From: Flavobacteriales bacterium
GTDB lineage: Bacteria > Bacteroidota > Bacteroidia > Flavobacteriales > ECT2AJA-044
NCBI GenBank assembly: GCA_021296215.1
Contig: JAGWBA010000008.1
Coordinates: 1,422 to 65,421, forward strand
Length of the DNA stretch: 64,000 nt
Reading direction: 5' to 3'
In this document: positions 33,087 through 41,200 of the stretch, in pieces
Layout of the letters: each line of letters starts with the position of its first letter
Position numbering within the stretch: position 1 is the stretch's first letter
The notes under the pieces: model-generated
What the model was told of the DNA's origin: nothing
Databases searched by the model: none
What the model saw: only the letters and a program-made list of their open reading frames with translations
Program-made: the position numbers and the translations under genes

Positions 33087-34892
33087 ATGAAAAGAATTCT
33101 CTACTCATTTATTCTCTTGTTCTCCGTCTCGGCCGTCTTTGCCCAGGCAAACTTGTACGAGCAGCTGCTTGAAGTCAATGCCGAATGGCAGCATCGTCCC
33201 GTTGCTCAAGAGCTCTACGAAGCACAAGCACCGGAGCAGCTCAATGATCGTGAGGCGATCGCCCGACACCTCGAGGCCATTCAAGGGTTTCTACTTACAC
33301 ATCGGCCCGTAGGGCTAAATCCACAACAATTGGAACGTAGAGAGGCCTTACTCGAGACCTTGACGCCATATTACACCGAGGATTGGTTCCCGGTGAATGA
33401 CGTGCTGCCCATGCGACGACCCATATTTATTGATCAATACGATCACTTTTGTGCGGTGGGTTACCTCATGAAAGAAAGTGGTTACGAGTCATTGGCGCGT
33501 CGCATTTCCGAAGAAATGAATTACGCTTACGTGCGTGAGATGGAATGGCCGGAGATCGGGGAATGGGCCGAGTGGGCCGGATTCACGCCCGAAGAGCTCG
33601 CCTGGATACAGCCCCCGTATCCGCCTACGGGATACTTCATTAGCTCCTTGGGTCAAGGCACCAACGGGAATGTGCTTGCTATTGAAGAAACTGATGCGGG
33701 CGGAGTTATGGTCGGCGGTAGCTTCACTCAAGTCGACGGTTCCATTTCGGCCAACTACATAGCCGAATGGCGTCCCGGATTCGCCGGCTTCCACTGGGTT
33801 GATTTGCAGTGCCCGCTGAACAGTCCGGTGAAGGATATTCTTCGGGTGGGAACTACTTACTACGTGGCCGGGGACTTCTCGATGCACGGAAATTCGAGCT
33901 CGGTATATATGTACAGTGAAAATAATGGCTGGGAACCCTTTGGTCAACTCAATGGCCAGGTGGAGCAGCTGATCGAGTACCAGGATACCTTGTACGCGGT
34001 CGGACTCTTCGGTTGGTCGCCCCTAGGTATTTCGTATGGCGTGGCCGTTTGGATCGGCAACGGCTGGATGATGATAGGCGGTGTACACGGAAAGGTGAAT
34101 GCCGCCGTTGAGTTCAACGATGAGCTATACATTGGAGTAGATTTCAACGATGCCGGGAGCCATGTAAAGAAGTACGACGGAATACAATTTTCGATTCCGG
34201 GAAATACCCCCATTGCCGCTCCGGTGAACGATTTTGCCGTGTACGGCGGTCAACTGTATGCCGCGGGTGATTTCTTTGACCCGTATACGGCCGATACCTT
34301 TGGGATTGCCCGATGGAGCAATGGTGATTGGGAAAACCTCTTTTGGGCGACCAACTTCGTCGCCGAGGGCAACGACTCTTCGTTTTACGAGTTAGAGGTC
34401 TTTCACGACCATTTGGTTTTGGGCGGGTCGTTCAACTACAACCCTATCGTGGGCATCTTAGGGCGAAATCTGGCCGTGTTCAATGACGATTTCGACAGCT
34501 TCAGCGGCTTGTCACTGGTGAATGAACCGGTTTACGCACTGAAGGAAACATTTAACACCTCGCTTTATTTCGGCGGTGAATTTACCATGGCCAATAGCTC
34601 GAACATCAACCACATTGGAGTGAGTGATTTCGGGTTGGTCGGGATCGACGAGAACGAACGGGTTCAACTGACCTTGTATCCGAATCCGACCGCGGAGTCG
34701 CTCCGCATCGATTGGCCCGAAGCGATCAGGTCAGCCGAGGTGCTTATACGCGATATTCAGGGAAAAGTGGTGATGCGGACCAAGCTGGATCGCGATCAGA
34801 CCTTGTCGGTGGCGAATTTGGCCAGCGGGAGCTACACACTCGAATTCAGGTCCGATAATGGCGGCTGGAACGGAACCTTTGTTAAACGGTAA
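33087..34892 (+). CDS. Secreted T9SS protein with N-terminal CAVGYLM domain and propeller-like repeats
   Basis: 601 residues. Signal peptide ending VSAVFAQ. Residues about 25-175 form a helical domain with PIFIDQYDHFCAVGYLMKES and WAEWAGFTPEELAWIQPPYP, a pattern found in secreted Bacteroidota proteins. Residues 180-520 hold repeated strands (VMVGGSFTQVDGSISANYIA, YYVAGDFSMHG, LYAAGDFFDPY, LVLGGSFNYNP, LYFGGEFTMAN), each around a G-G/D-F motif, most likely a propeller. The C-terminus (LTLYPNPTAESLRIDWPEAI, RDIQGKVVM, LASGSYTLEF) is a T9SS sorting domain. Function unknown; probable target of the divergent sigma factor. Confidence 0.75.
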   Translation: MKRILYSFILLFSVSAVFAQANLYEQLLEVNAEWQHRPVAQELYEAQAPEQLNDREAIARHLEAIQGFLLTHRPVGLNPQQLERREALLETLTPYYTEDWFPVNDVLPMRRPIFIDQYDHFCAVGYLMKESGYESLARRISEEMNYAYVREMEWPEIGEWAEWAGFTPEELAWIQPPYPPTGYFISSLGQGTNGNVLAIEETDAGGVMVGGSFTQVDGSISANYIAEWRPGFAGFHWVDLQCPLNSPVKDILRVGTTYYVAGDFSMHGNSSSVYMYSENNGWEPFGQLNGQVEQLIEYQDTLYAVGLFGWSPLGISYGVAVWIGNGWMMIGGVHGKVNAAVEFNDELYIGVDFNDAGSHVKKYDGIQFSIPGNTPIAAPVNDFAVYGGQLYAAGDFFDPYTADTFGIARWSNGDWENLFWATNFVAEGNDSSFYELEVFHDHLVLGGSFNYNPIVGILGRNLAVFNDDFDSFSGLSLVNEPVYALKETFNTSLYFGGEFTMANSSNINHIGVSDFGLVGIDENERVQLTLYPNPTAESLRIDWPEAIRSAEVLIRDIQGKVVMRTKLDRDQTLSVANLASGSYTLEFRSDNGGWNGTFVKR

Positions 34893-34908
34893 ACAGATCA
34901 ATGCGAAG

Positions 34909-35526
34909 ATGAAAAAACTAATGATCGCGGCAGTCGCGCTTCTTGCCGCAGGCAATAGCTACGCTCAAACTGAATGGACGGTCGGACTTCAGAACCGATT
35001 TAATTTTGCGAAGTCGCAGGGTTACTGGGAAGAACAGAAGCTCAGGCTCGAGTCGGTCGATACTTGGGTCTTCGGCGAGTTAAAGACCAACGGACTGCGT
35101 TTTCGACTAGGTCCGAGTTATATGCGGACCGACATGGGTGAGCAGTTGTTCGGGTTTTGTGCAACGCGGCCGCTCACCACGTACACCATGATCGATCACC
35201 GGCTCGGGTACCGGTTGGCCGCCGGTCGGGAATTCTCGCTCGGGAAGGCCGGGTCGCTCACTTTGTGGGCCGAGATGCAGCAGTACTGGTTGGTCGATGT
35301 GCCGAGTCCGTACGGAAATGACGTGATCATGATCATGATCTTGCCTGAAGACCCCACGCAGCAGACTTATTTTGGCACTTCGATCGGCGTCGAATACAAC
35401 AAGGTCTTCTTTGAGCACTTGCTCATTGGGGCGGGAGTTAACGGGACCTATGTACATAGCCCAACCGATGGGCGAATGAGTCCGTTCAAAATTGGGGGGT
35501 CACTCGCAATAAGTTACAGATTTTAG
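34909..35526 (+). CDS. Predicted outer-membrane beta-barrel protein
   Basis: ATG 34909 is preferred since it opens the signal peptide MKKLMIAAVALLAAGNSYAQ; the upstream extension is out of character. 205 residues of alternating aromatic strands (TEWTVGLQNRFNFAKSQGYW, FRLGPSYMRTDMG, GYRLAAGREFSLGKAGSLTL, IGVEYNKVFFEHLLIGAGVN, GGSLAISYRF) end in the typical barrel-terminal Phe. Function unknown. It starts 17 bases after the T9SS gene, so it is likely co-transcribed. Confidence 0.65.
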   Translation: MKKLMIAAVALLAAGNSYAQTEWTVGLQNRFNFAKSQGYWEEQKLRLESVDTWVFGELKTNGLRFRLGPSYMRTDMGEQLFGFCATRPLTTYTMIDHRLGYRLAAGREFSLGKAGSLTLWAEMQQYWLVDVPSPYGNDVIMIMILPEDPTQQTYFGTSIGVEYNKVFFEHLLIGAGVNGTYVHSPTDGRMSPFKIGGSLAISYRF

Positions 35527-35562
35527 CGTTTAATGGTGTAATTTCGAATCAAATTTTAAACC

Positions 35563-36339
35563 ATGAAGAAAGGTTTTTTCACGCTAGTGCTCTTTGTTTC
35601 GGCCACGGCGTTTTCGGTTGCTCAAGATGTGCTCGTTCTCGAGGATGGCAATCGATTGGAAGTTATTCTGGAGATCATTACGGACGATGAGATCCGCTAC
35701 CGCCGGTTCGAGAATCCGGCCGGGCCGCTTTTTACCAAGAGCCGCAAATCCGTGACCCGGATCGAGTATGAAAATGGCACGGTTGAGCAGTACGGTACTT
35801 CAAAGGCCGTGCTCGAGATCACGCAGCGCAACTTGGTTGGATACAACTATTTTGACTTGGTGACCTTGAATTTTTCGATGGCTTATGAGCGCTTGCTCGG
35901 TGAAGACCAGAACGTTTCGCTCTACGTTCCTGTTCGCGTCGGTTTCGCCCAAGGAGCCAGCTATGTGGAAGATCCGAACGTATTCGGCATTGGTGCCGGA
36001 TTCATGGTTTATCCATTTGGTCAGCGTAAGATCTCGTATTACACCGGGCCGCTCGTGACCTACAGCATCCGCGATACCTACGTATACATGTACTACGACG
36101 ACGAGGCAACGGAGTCGTGGATCAATAAGTCGTACAACGAGAACCACAACTTTTTCGGTACCTATGTCGTCAACGGCATGAAACTGAATTTCAACGACCG
36201 TCTCGGCTTGAACTTCAACTTAGGCCTCGGATTCTTGATGGACATGGACTACGAACAGCCCGAGAACTATTACGATTACTGGAGCTACGAAACGCGCTTC
36301 CACGGCAACGGCGAAATCAGCCTGTTCTATCGATTCTAA
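35563..36339 (+). CDS. Predicted exported barrel protein of unknown function
   Basis: 258 residues with signal peptide KKGFFTLVLFVSATAFSVAQ. A small N-terminal domain (LVLEDGNRLEVILEIITDDE, then IRYRRFENPAGPLFTKSRKS and VTRIEYENGTVEQY) is the SH3-like module that often precedes barrels in Bacteroidota. It is followed by YDLVTLNFSMAYERL-like strands and a final ISLFYRF typical of an outer-membrane barrel. It ends two bases before the convergent LamG gene. Confidence 0.65.
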   Translation: MKKGFFTLVLFVSATAFSVAQDVLVLEDGNRLEVILEIITDDEIRYRRFENPAGPLFTKSRKSVTRIEYENGTVEQYGTSKAVLEITQRNLVGYNYFDLVTLNFSMAYERLLGEDQNVSLYVPVRVGFAQGASYVEDPNVFGIGAGFMVYPFGQRKISYYTGPLVTYSIRDTYVYMYYDDEATESWINKSYNENHNFFGTYVVNGMKLNFNDRLGLNFNLGLGFLMDMDYEQPENYYDYWSYETRFHGNGEISLFYRF

Positions 36340-36340
36340 G

Positions 36341-37684
36341 CTATTTCACGATCCATTTTATGGCCCTACGGGCCGATGCACTACGCACGTCGACCAAGTA
36401 GATCCCGGCTGGCAATTCGCCAGGAAGGGTCATTTGGTCGATTTGTTGTATTTGGGTGCTATACATGATGCATCCTTGTAGGTCGACCACGCGTACCACG
36501 GCCTTTTCAACCGTGCTGCCGAAGTTCAACACGGCACCGTGTTGAGATGGATTCGGCGATACCGACCATCGGGCCGCGAGGCCCTCATCCAGACCAAAAC
36601 CCGTAACCGTAACACACGCCGTAGTATCCTGGCAACCATCGTCCGTAATGATGCAGGCGTAGTCGCCGGATTGTGCCGGCGTGTAGCTTTGCCCCGTACC
36701 GAGCTGCTGGCCCGTGGTACAGTTGATCCATTGGTACAACAATGCACCGCTGTGCGCGCAGGTGAGCTGGGTGCCCGATTGATTCACCGTTAGGTCAAAA
36801 TCGATGATGGTGAGTTCGAGTGACACGATACTGTCGCATCCCGCATTGGAATTTAGCGAATCGGTATAGGTTCCGGACGCCGTGTATGTTTGTCCGCCCG
36901 CGGTTGTATAGGTAAAGCAGGCCTCAACGGTATCGGCTGCGTACGTGGCTCCGTTTCCGGTTACGAAATTCGACGCCGTTCCGGTCATTGAAAATCCGCT
37001 GTACGTTCCGTTTTGATTTCCTTTGCTGTCGATCGCCGTAGTGATGGAGGTGTTCGACTGGCCGGGGGTGCCCTCCTCGAATTCGTATAGGAGCTCCAAG
37101 TTGGGGGAGTTGATATCGACTTGACAGTTACCGTAAAGAGCGGCTACTTCGGCGGCCGTAAGTGCGCGACTCCAAAGTGCGGCATCATCGAATTTCCCGA
37201 CGGTCCAAAAGGGCGGTCCGAATTGCGTTTTTCCGATCTCAAAGGCCACGTTTGCGTTGGAAATGGTTCCGGAAGCGGGGGTGGTACCCACGCTAACGCC
37301 GTTATGGAATACTTCCGTTTGGCTCCCATTGAAGGTAAAAACGAAATGGTTCCAGGCGTTCATCACCAGGCCGTTATACACGATGTCGTAATTGATACCG
37401 CTGTTGTTTCGAAAACGGCACTCGACATTGGTTGCGGTGAGTTGAAGCAAGTAGAAATCGAAGGTCGACTCGGATCGAAATCCCGCGAATCCGTCGAAAT
37501 CGGGAAATCCGGGATTCGGATTGGTCGGGTATACCCAGAACGACATCGAAATATTTTGCCCGACGAAGTGGGCCGAGGCGTTGGGTACGGTCATCACGTC
37601 ATCGGTACCGTCACAGGCGATACCGGTTTGTGCGTACGTCGAAAGAGAAACGACTACGACAAGGGAGAGTAAAATTTTCTTCAT
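36341..37684 (-). CDS. LamG-domain secreted protein with T9SS sorting domain
   Basis: 447 residues. Signal peptide ending STYAQ. Residues about 22-190 are a LamG/concanavalin-like jelly roll (DDVMTVPNASAHFVGQNISM, SFWVYPTNPN, NAWNHFVFTFNGSQTEVFHN, WTVGKFDDAALWSRALTAAE). A Cys-rich region (SNAGCDSIVSLELT, DGCQDTTACVTV) with Ig-like spacing follows, then the sorting domain (SVSPNPSQHGAVLNFG, DLQGCIMYST, LPAGIYLVDV). LamG domains bind glycans or calcium. Two scattered palindromes lie in this one gene, at 36362 and 36567, both near the 3' end. Confidence 0.8.
   Translation of the reverse strand: MKKILLSLVVVVSLSTYAQTGIACDGTDDVMTVPNASAHFVGQNISMSFWVYPTNPNPGFPDFDGFAGFRSESTFDFYLLQLTATNVECRFRNNSGINYDIVYNGLVMNAWNHFVFTFNGSQTEVFHNGVSVGTTPASGTISNANVAFEIGKTQFGPPFWTVGKFDDAALWSRALTAAEVAALYGNCQVDINSPNLELLYEFEEGTPGQSNTSITTAIDSKGNQNGTYSGFSMTGTASNFVTGNGATYAADTVEACFTYTTAGGQTYTASGTYTDSLNSNAGCDSIVSLELTIIDFDLTVNQSGTQLTCAHSGALLYQWINCTTGQQLGTGQSYTPAQSGDYACIITDDGCQDTTACVTVTGFGLDEGLAARWSVSPNPSQHGAVLNFGSTVEKAVVRVVDLQGCIMYSTQIQQIDQMTLPGELPAGIYLVDVRSASARRAIKWIVK
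36357..36377. repeat. Scattered CATCG palindrome (GTA loop) near the LamG gene end
   Basis: Minus strand CATCGGCCCGTAGGGCC followed by ATAAAA, within codons for SARRAIK. The same bases, including ATAAAA, recur in the intergenic space at 41108-41130. Confidence 0.85.
36567..36584. repeat. Scattered CATCG palindrome (GCGA loop) in the LamG gene
   Basis: CATCGGGCCGCGAGGCCC, as at 26935. On the gene strand it encodes GLAARW, the same peptide as in TatD. Confidence 0.85.
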
Positions 37685-37732
37685 GGTTAATGCTTAGGTT
37701 CGGTCAAGGTAAGAATTAATTATTTTCGTCGT

Positions 37733-38342
37733 ATGTCCGACCCCTCTTTTCAGGACCTATGGCCGCGCATCCAGCAGGGTGACGAATCGGCATTTGAAAC
37801 GGTTTTCCGCACTCACTATGCGGACTTGTGCCGTTTTGCTCATCGCTACACGCGGGATACGGACCAGAGTGAGGATTTGGTTCAGGATGTGTTCTTCAAG
37901 GTTTGGAAATCGGCTTCGAGCATAGAGCTTCGCACGGCCATTAAACCGTATTTGTATCAATCGGTCCGCAACGCATGTCTGAATCACATCAAGCACATGA
38001 ACGTTCGCGCGGCTTATGCCGATACGCATCCGGCCATTGAAGGAGAGGAAGATCATTCAGCTGAAGTGAATGAACTGGAGTGCCGAATTGACGGAGCCAT
38101 CTCCAAGCTTCCGGAAAAATGTAGAGAAGTTTTTGAGTTGAGTCGATTTGGAGGGTTAAAGTACCAGCAGATCGCCGAGGAGCTCGGAATTTCGGTCAAA
38201 ACCGTTGAAAATCAGATGGGAAGGCCTTCGTGTTTTGCGCGAAGAGCTGTCCGATTGTATGCCGCTGTTGCTCGTTGGAGCGACCGGGGTCATCTATTTG
38301 ATCGTTCAGATAGGGGTAGAAGTTCACCGGGTTGTCATATAA
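37733..38342 (+). CDS. ECF sigma factor of a FecR system (frameshifted near the 3' end)
   Basis: Region 2 is FETVFRTHYADLCRFAHRYT, then RDTDQSEDLVQDVFFKVWKS; region 4 is ISKLPEKCREVFELSRFGGL, then KYQQIAEELGISVKTVENQM. After QMG the frame fails at 38219-38223 (GGAAGG). The right frame continues LRVLREELSDCMPLLLLVGA and ends with TAA at 38340-38342, giving about 202 residues. Two extra As (or one base fewer) would repair it. It is followed by FecR, the classic sigma/anti-sigma order. Confidence 0.8.
38310..38339 (+). promoter_or_regulatory. Candidate sigma-specific promoter before fecR
   Basis: ATAGGGGTAGAA (38310-38321), nine bases, GTTGTC (38331-38336), then ATA. It sits in the last codons of the sigma gene, just before fecR. 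The identical 12-mer, spacing and 6-mer recur at 41143-41169 before the TonB receptor. Confidence 0.6.
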
Positions 38343-38348
38343 GTGAAG

Positions 38349-39377
38349 ATGTCGCACGAAGGAGCTGAAAATATCATGTACGATCTCGTGGCCAAGCAAT
38401 TGGCGGGCGAGACCACCGGTGCCGAAGATCGGGAGATCGCGTTGTGGGTGGAGGTCTCGGAGGAAAATGTCCGAGCCTACGAGCATTTTCGGCAGATGTG
38501 GGATGCTTCGAAAACAAGTGATTGGCAACCCAATGTTGATAGGGCCTGGGCTCGAATGAGAACTCGGATGCACAGCGATGAGCCTCCGGTGATCAAGATC
38601 GAGCGCCGAAGTAACAAGGTGAGGACCTTGCCGATGTGGCGTATTGCCGCGGCGGTAGTGGTACTTTTTGCTACGGTTTGGTTCGTACGCGACGCATTGC
38701 GGAGCCGGCCTGCCGATTATCACGACTGGTCCAAGCAGGTGTCCGCAGTGGACTCGGTACGATTTGAGTCGTTGAAAGACGGTTCGGAGATGGCGATGAA
38801 ACCATCGGCAAAATTGTATGTGGCCAATGATTTTGGCCGCCGAGAACGCGCAGTGGTCCTCGAAGGAGAGGCTCGTTTTACGGTAGCGAAGAATCCGGAA
38901 AAGCCATTCCGCGTTCAGGCTGCTGAGCTGACCATTGAAGTGTTGGGGACGGAGTTCATCGTGAATTCTTATCCCGACTCGAGCTTTGTGTCGGTGGCGG
39001 TCTCCGAGGGATTGGTTGCTGTGATGAGTTCGCGTGACACGCTCCGGTTGACCCCTGGAGATGCCGTGCGATTCGATCGTGGTACCGGGGTTATTGTGCC
39101 TCAGCGGCAGAAGCCCGATGCCTTCTTCCGGAGTAACCGCTCACTTGATTTTCGACGTACACCACTCGATGAGGTCGTTGCGACCCTTAATCGCAATTAT
39201 CAATCGAACCTCGTTTTGGCGAATCCGCTGCTGGCCAATTGCCGACTCACTGCGAATTTCAACGATCAACAGATCGCAGATATCGTAGAAGTATTAGCAG
39301 CTACGCTAAATCTCGAGGTGCGCAAAGAAACGACAACATGGATCATCGAAGGAGCGGGTTGCTCGCCGGAATTGTAA
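38349..39377 (+). CDS. FecR-family anti-sigma factor
   Basis: 342 residues from ATG 38349 (a GTG six bases earlier is also possible). Residues 1-60 are the cytosolic sigma-binding part (MYDLVAKQLAGETTGAEDRE, IALWVEVSEENVRAYEHFRQ), followed by a membrane helix (MWRIAAAVVVLFATVWFV). The periplasmic FecR domain has FESLKDGSEMAMKPSAKLYV, VLEGEARFTVAKNPEKPFRV and ELTIEVLGTEFIVNSYPDSS, then DUF4974 (FRRTPLDEVVATLNRNYQSN). It holds the sigma factor until an outer-membrane signal arrives. The gene overlaps the next one by about 40 bases. Confidence 0.88.
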   Translation: MSHEGAENIMYDLVAKQLAGETTGAEDREIALWVEVSEENVRAYEHFRQMWDASKTSDWQPNVDRAWARMRTRMHSDEPPVIKIERRSNKVRTLPMWRIAAAVVVLFATVWFVRDALRSRPADYHDWSKQVSAVDSVRFESLKDGSEMAMKPSAKLYVANDFGRRERAVVLEGEARFTVAKNPEKPFRVQAAELTIEVLGTEFIVNSYPDSSFVSVAVSEGLVAVMSSRDTLRLTPGDAVRFDRGTGVIVPQRQKPDAFFRSNRSLDFRRTPLDEVVATLNRNYQSNLVLANPLLANCRLTANFNDQQIADIVEVLAATLNLEVRKETTTWIIEGAGCSPEL

Positions 39378-41106
39378 TTGGACTACTATTTGTAGTTTTT
39401 TTACTAGATCAGCTTTTGGGCAGGATTTGCTCAACAAAAGGGTGAGCGTTCGGTACGAGAATGTGGTACTGGAAAACGCCCTCGACAATTTGAGTCAGGA
39501 AGTTGATTTCAGACTCTCCTATAGTCCTTCCCGGGTCGATGTCGACCGAGTGATCACCTATTCGGCTTATGAAGAGCGGCTGAAAGTGGTTATCCGGGAT
39601 ATGGTCGGACGCGAATACGAAGTTCTGCGTCGCGGAAGGTTCGTAGTGATCGTACCGGCGAGTGAGGCGCCCATAGCTTCCGCTGTAGCAATCGATGGTC
39701 AAATCGTGGATGCCTCGACGGGGCAAGCACTTACCGGAGCCACGATCTACCGGGTCGATGATCTGCGCAATGTGGCTGCCTCGAGTGGCGACGGAACCTA
39801 TGCATTGAACGTAGACTCACCCGACAGCACCGTTTTTGTGGCGGTGAGCAAGCGGAACTATCGCGATACCGTGATCGCGGTAAATGTACGTGAACTGCAG
39901 ACCTTGAACGTATCACTGACTCCGGACAGTGCTCAGCCCGTAACCTACTCACGGGTCGATAGCATGGAGTTGGTGAAGTGGTTTAGACCTGCGATCGACT
40001 GGAGTTTTCTGGAGAACGTGAACTTCGATCAGATCCAAACGGCACAACGCTCCTTTGTACCGGGGCTCAGTACCAACGGTCGTTTGAGTGGCGAGATCGT
40101 AAATAACCTCAGTTTTAACGTGTTGGCAGGATACACGGGCGGTACTCGAGGGTTTGAGTTGGGAGGATTGCTCAATATTAATCGGCACGATATGTACGGG
40201 GCGCAAATTAGCGGTATCGGCAACGTGGTCGGCAACAGAACTACGGGTGTTCAGATCGGTGGCATCTACAACCGGACGGATAGCCTAAGTGGTGTTCAGG
40301 TAGGAGGGATCTTCAACAAGGTGGATCATGCCTTGGCTTTTCAGGTTGGAGGTATTGCCAACGTTACCGAAGACTTTATGGGGCTTCAAATCGGAGGAAT
40401 CTCGAAAGTATCTAAAGAGGTCAGGGGAGCGCAGATCTCCGGGATCTCCAACATGAGCTACAACAAAATGCACGGAGTTCAGATCGCGGGAATCGTGAAC
40501 CAAACCTATGGCGAGTTCAAAGGAGCTCAGATCGGCCTGGTGAATGTGTCGGAGAATTTGACCGGTTTTCAGCTTGGCTTGGTGAACGTTGTCAACAGTC
40601 TCCACAGCGGTGCGGCCTTTGGCCTGTTCACCTTCATCAAGAACGGCATTCACACCCTCGATGTCCAGTACAACGAATGGAATCAGCTCGGGGTGCGATT
40701 CGTTACGGGAACCAAACCCCTTTACAACATCTTCAGATTGGGCTACCGGCTCAATGGTCAGCAACCGCAGTGGACTGTTGGATATGGTTTGGGGAGCCAG
40801 TGGCATTTCAACGATTGGGTATTCATCAATTTCGAAGCCGTGGGTAACGCCATGACTACGAATAACCGTTGGAGCGGAAACATCAACGCCATGGGCGATT
40901 TCAGTATAAACCTGGGCGTGGAATTCGCAGACCACCTGAGCATTTACGGCGGTCCGGTGCTCCATACCTACGTGACCGATTATCTGAATCACGAAACGGG
41001 TGAATACGGGAACCCGGAAGTCCCCAGCAACGCGATATTTGAATACAACGGTCAGGGAATCGTGACCACCGGCTGGATCGGTTGGAACGTGGGCGTGCGG
41101 TTTTGA
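39338..41106 (+). CDS. STN-domain protein with carboxypeptidase-like domain and LA_2272-type surface repeats (one-base frameshift)
   Basis: The start ATG 39338 gives a signal segment; at the T7 run 39396-39402 one T is missing, and T8 restores FGQDLLNKRVSVRYENVVLE. The repaired protein is about 589 residues: an STN domain (LENALDNLSQEVDFRLSYSP, about 35-105), a carboxypeptidase-regulatory-like domain (IDGQIVDASTGQALTGATIY) and some eight repeats of the type GVQIGGIYN, GVQVGGIFN, GLQIGGIS, GAQISGISN, GVQIAGIVN, GAQIGLVN. A barrel-like end follows (GWIGWNVGVRF). STN normally sits on the TonB receptor and contacts FecR; here it is a separate protein between FecR and the receptor. Confidence 0.75.
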
Positions 41107-41107
41107 C

Positions 41108-41130
41108 CATCGGCCCGTAGGGCCATAAAA
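41108..41130. repeat. Scattered CATCG palindrome (GTA loop), intergenic copy
   Basis: CATCGGCCCGTAGGGCC followed by ATAAAA, four bases after the stop of the STN protein gene. It matches, inverted, the copy inside the LamG gene (36357-36377). Confidence 0.85.
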
Positions 41131-41142
41131 AACCAACCGGGC

Positions 41143-41172
41143 ATAGGGGTAGAACGCCGCGAGGTTGTCCTA
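41143..41172 (+). promoter_or_regulatory. Candidate sigma-specific promoter before the TonB receptor
   Basis: ATAGGGGTAGAA (41143-41154), nine bases, GTTGTC (41164-41169), then CTA. It is the same architecture as at 38310. Placement 30 bases before the receptor ATG suits a promoter of the upstream sigma factor. Confidence 0.65.
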
Positions 41173-41197
41173 GCTATAGAAAACCAAAAACTATAGC
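41173..41197 (+). promoter_or_regulatory. Perfect inverted repeat in the receptor leader
   Basis: GCTATAG (41173-41179), an 11-base A-rich loop, CTATAGC (41191-41197), ending three bases before the ATG at 41201. It could be an operator or a hairpin masking translation initiation. Confidence 0.5.
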
Positions 41198-41200
41198 GCA

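Noticed and set aside
37121-37672. 183-aa plus-strand frame inside the LamG gene
   Set aside because: The minus-strand LamG protein with signal peptide and sorting domain accounts for the sequence; the opposing frame is a shadow.
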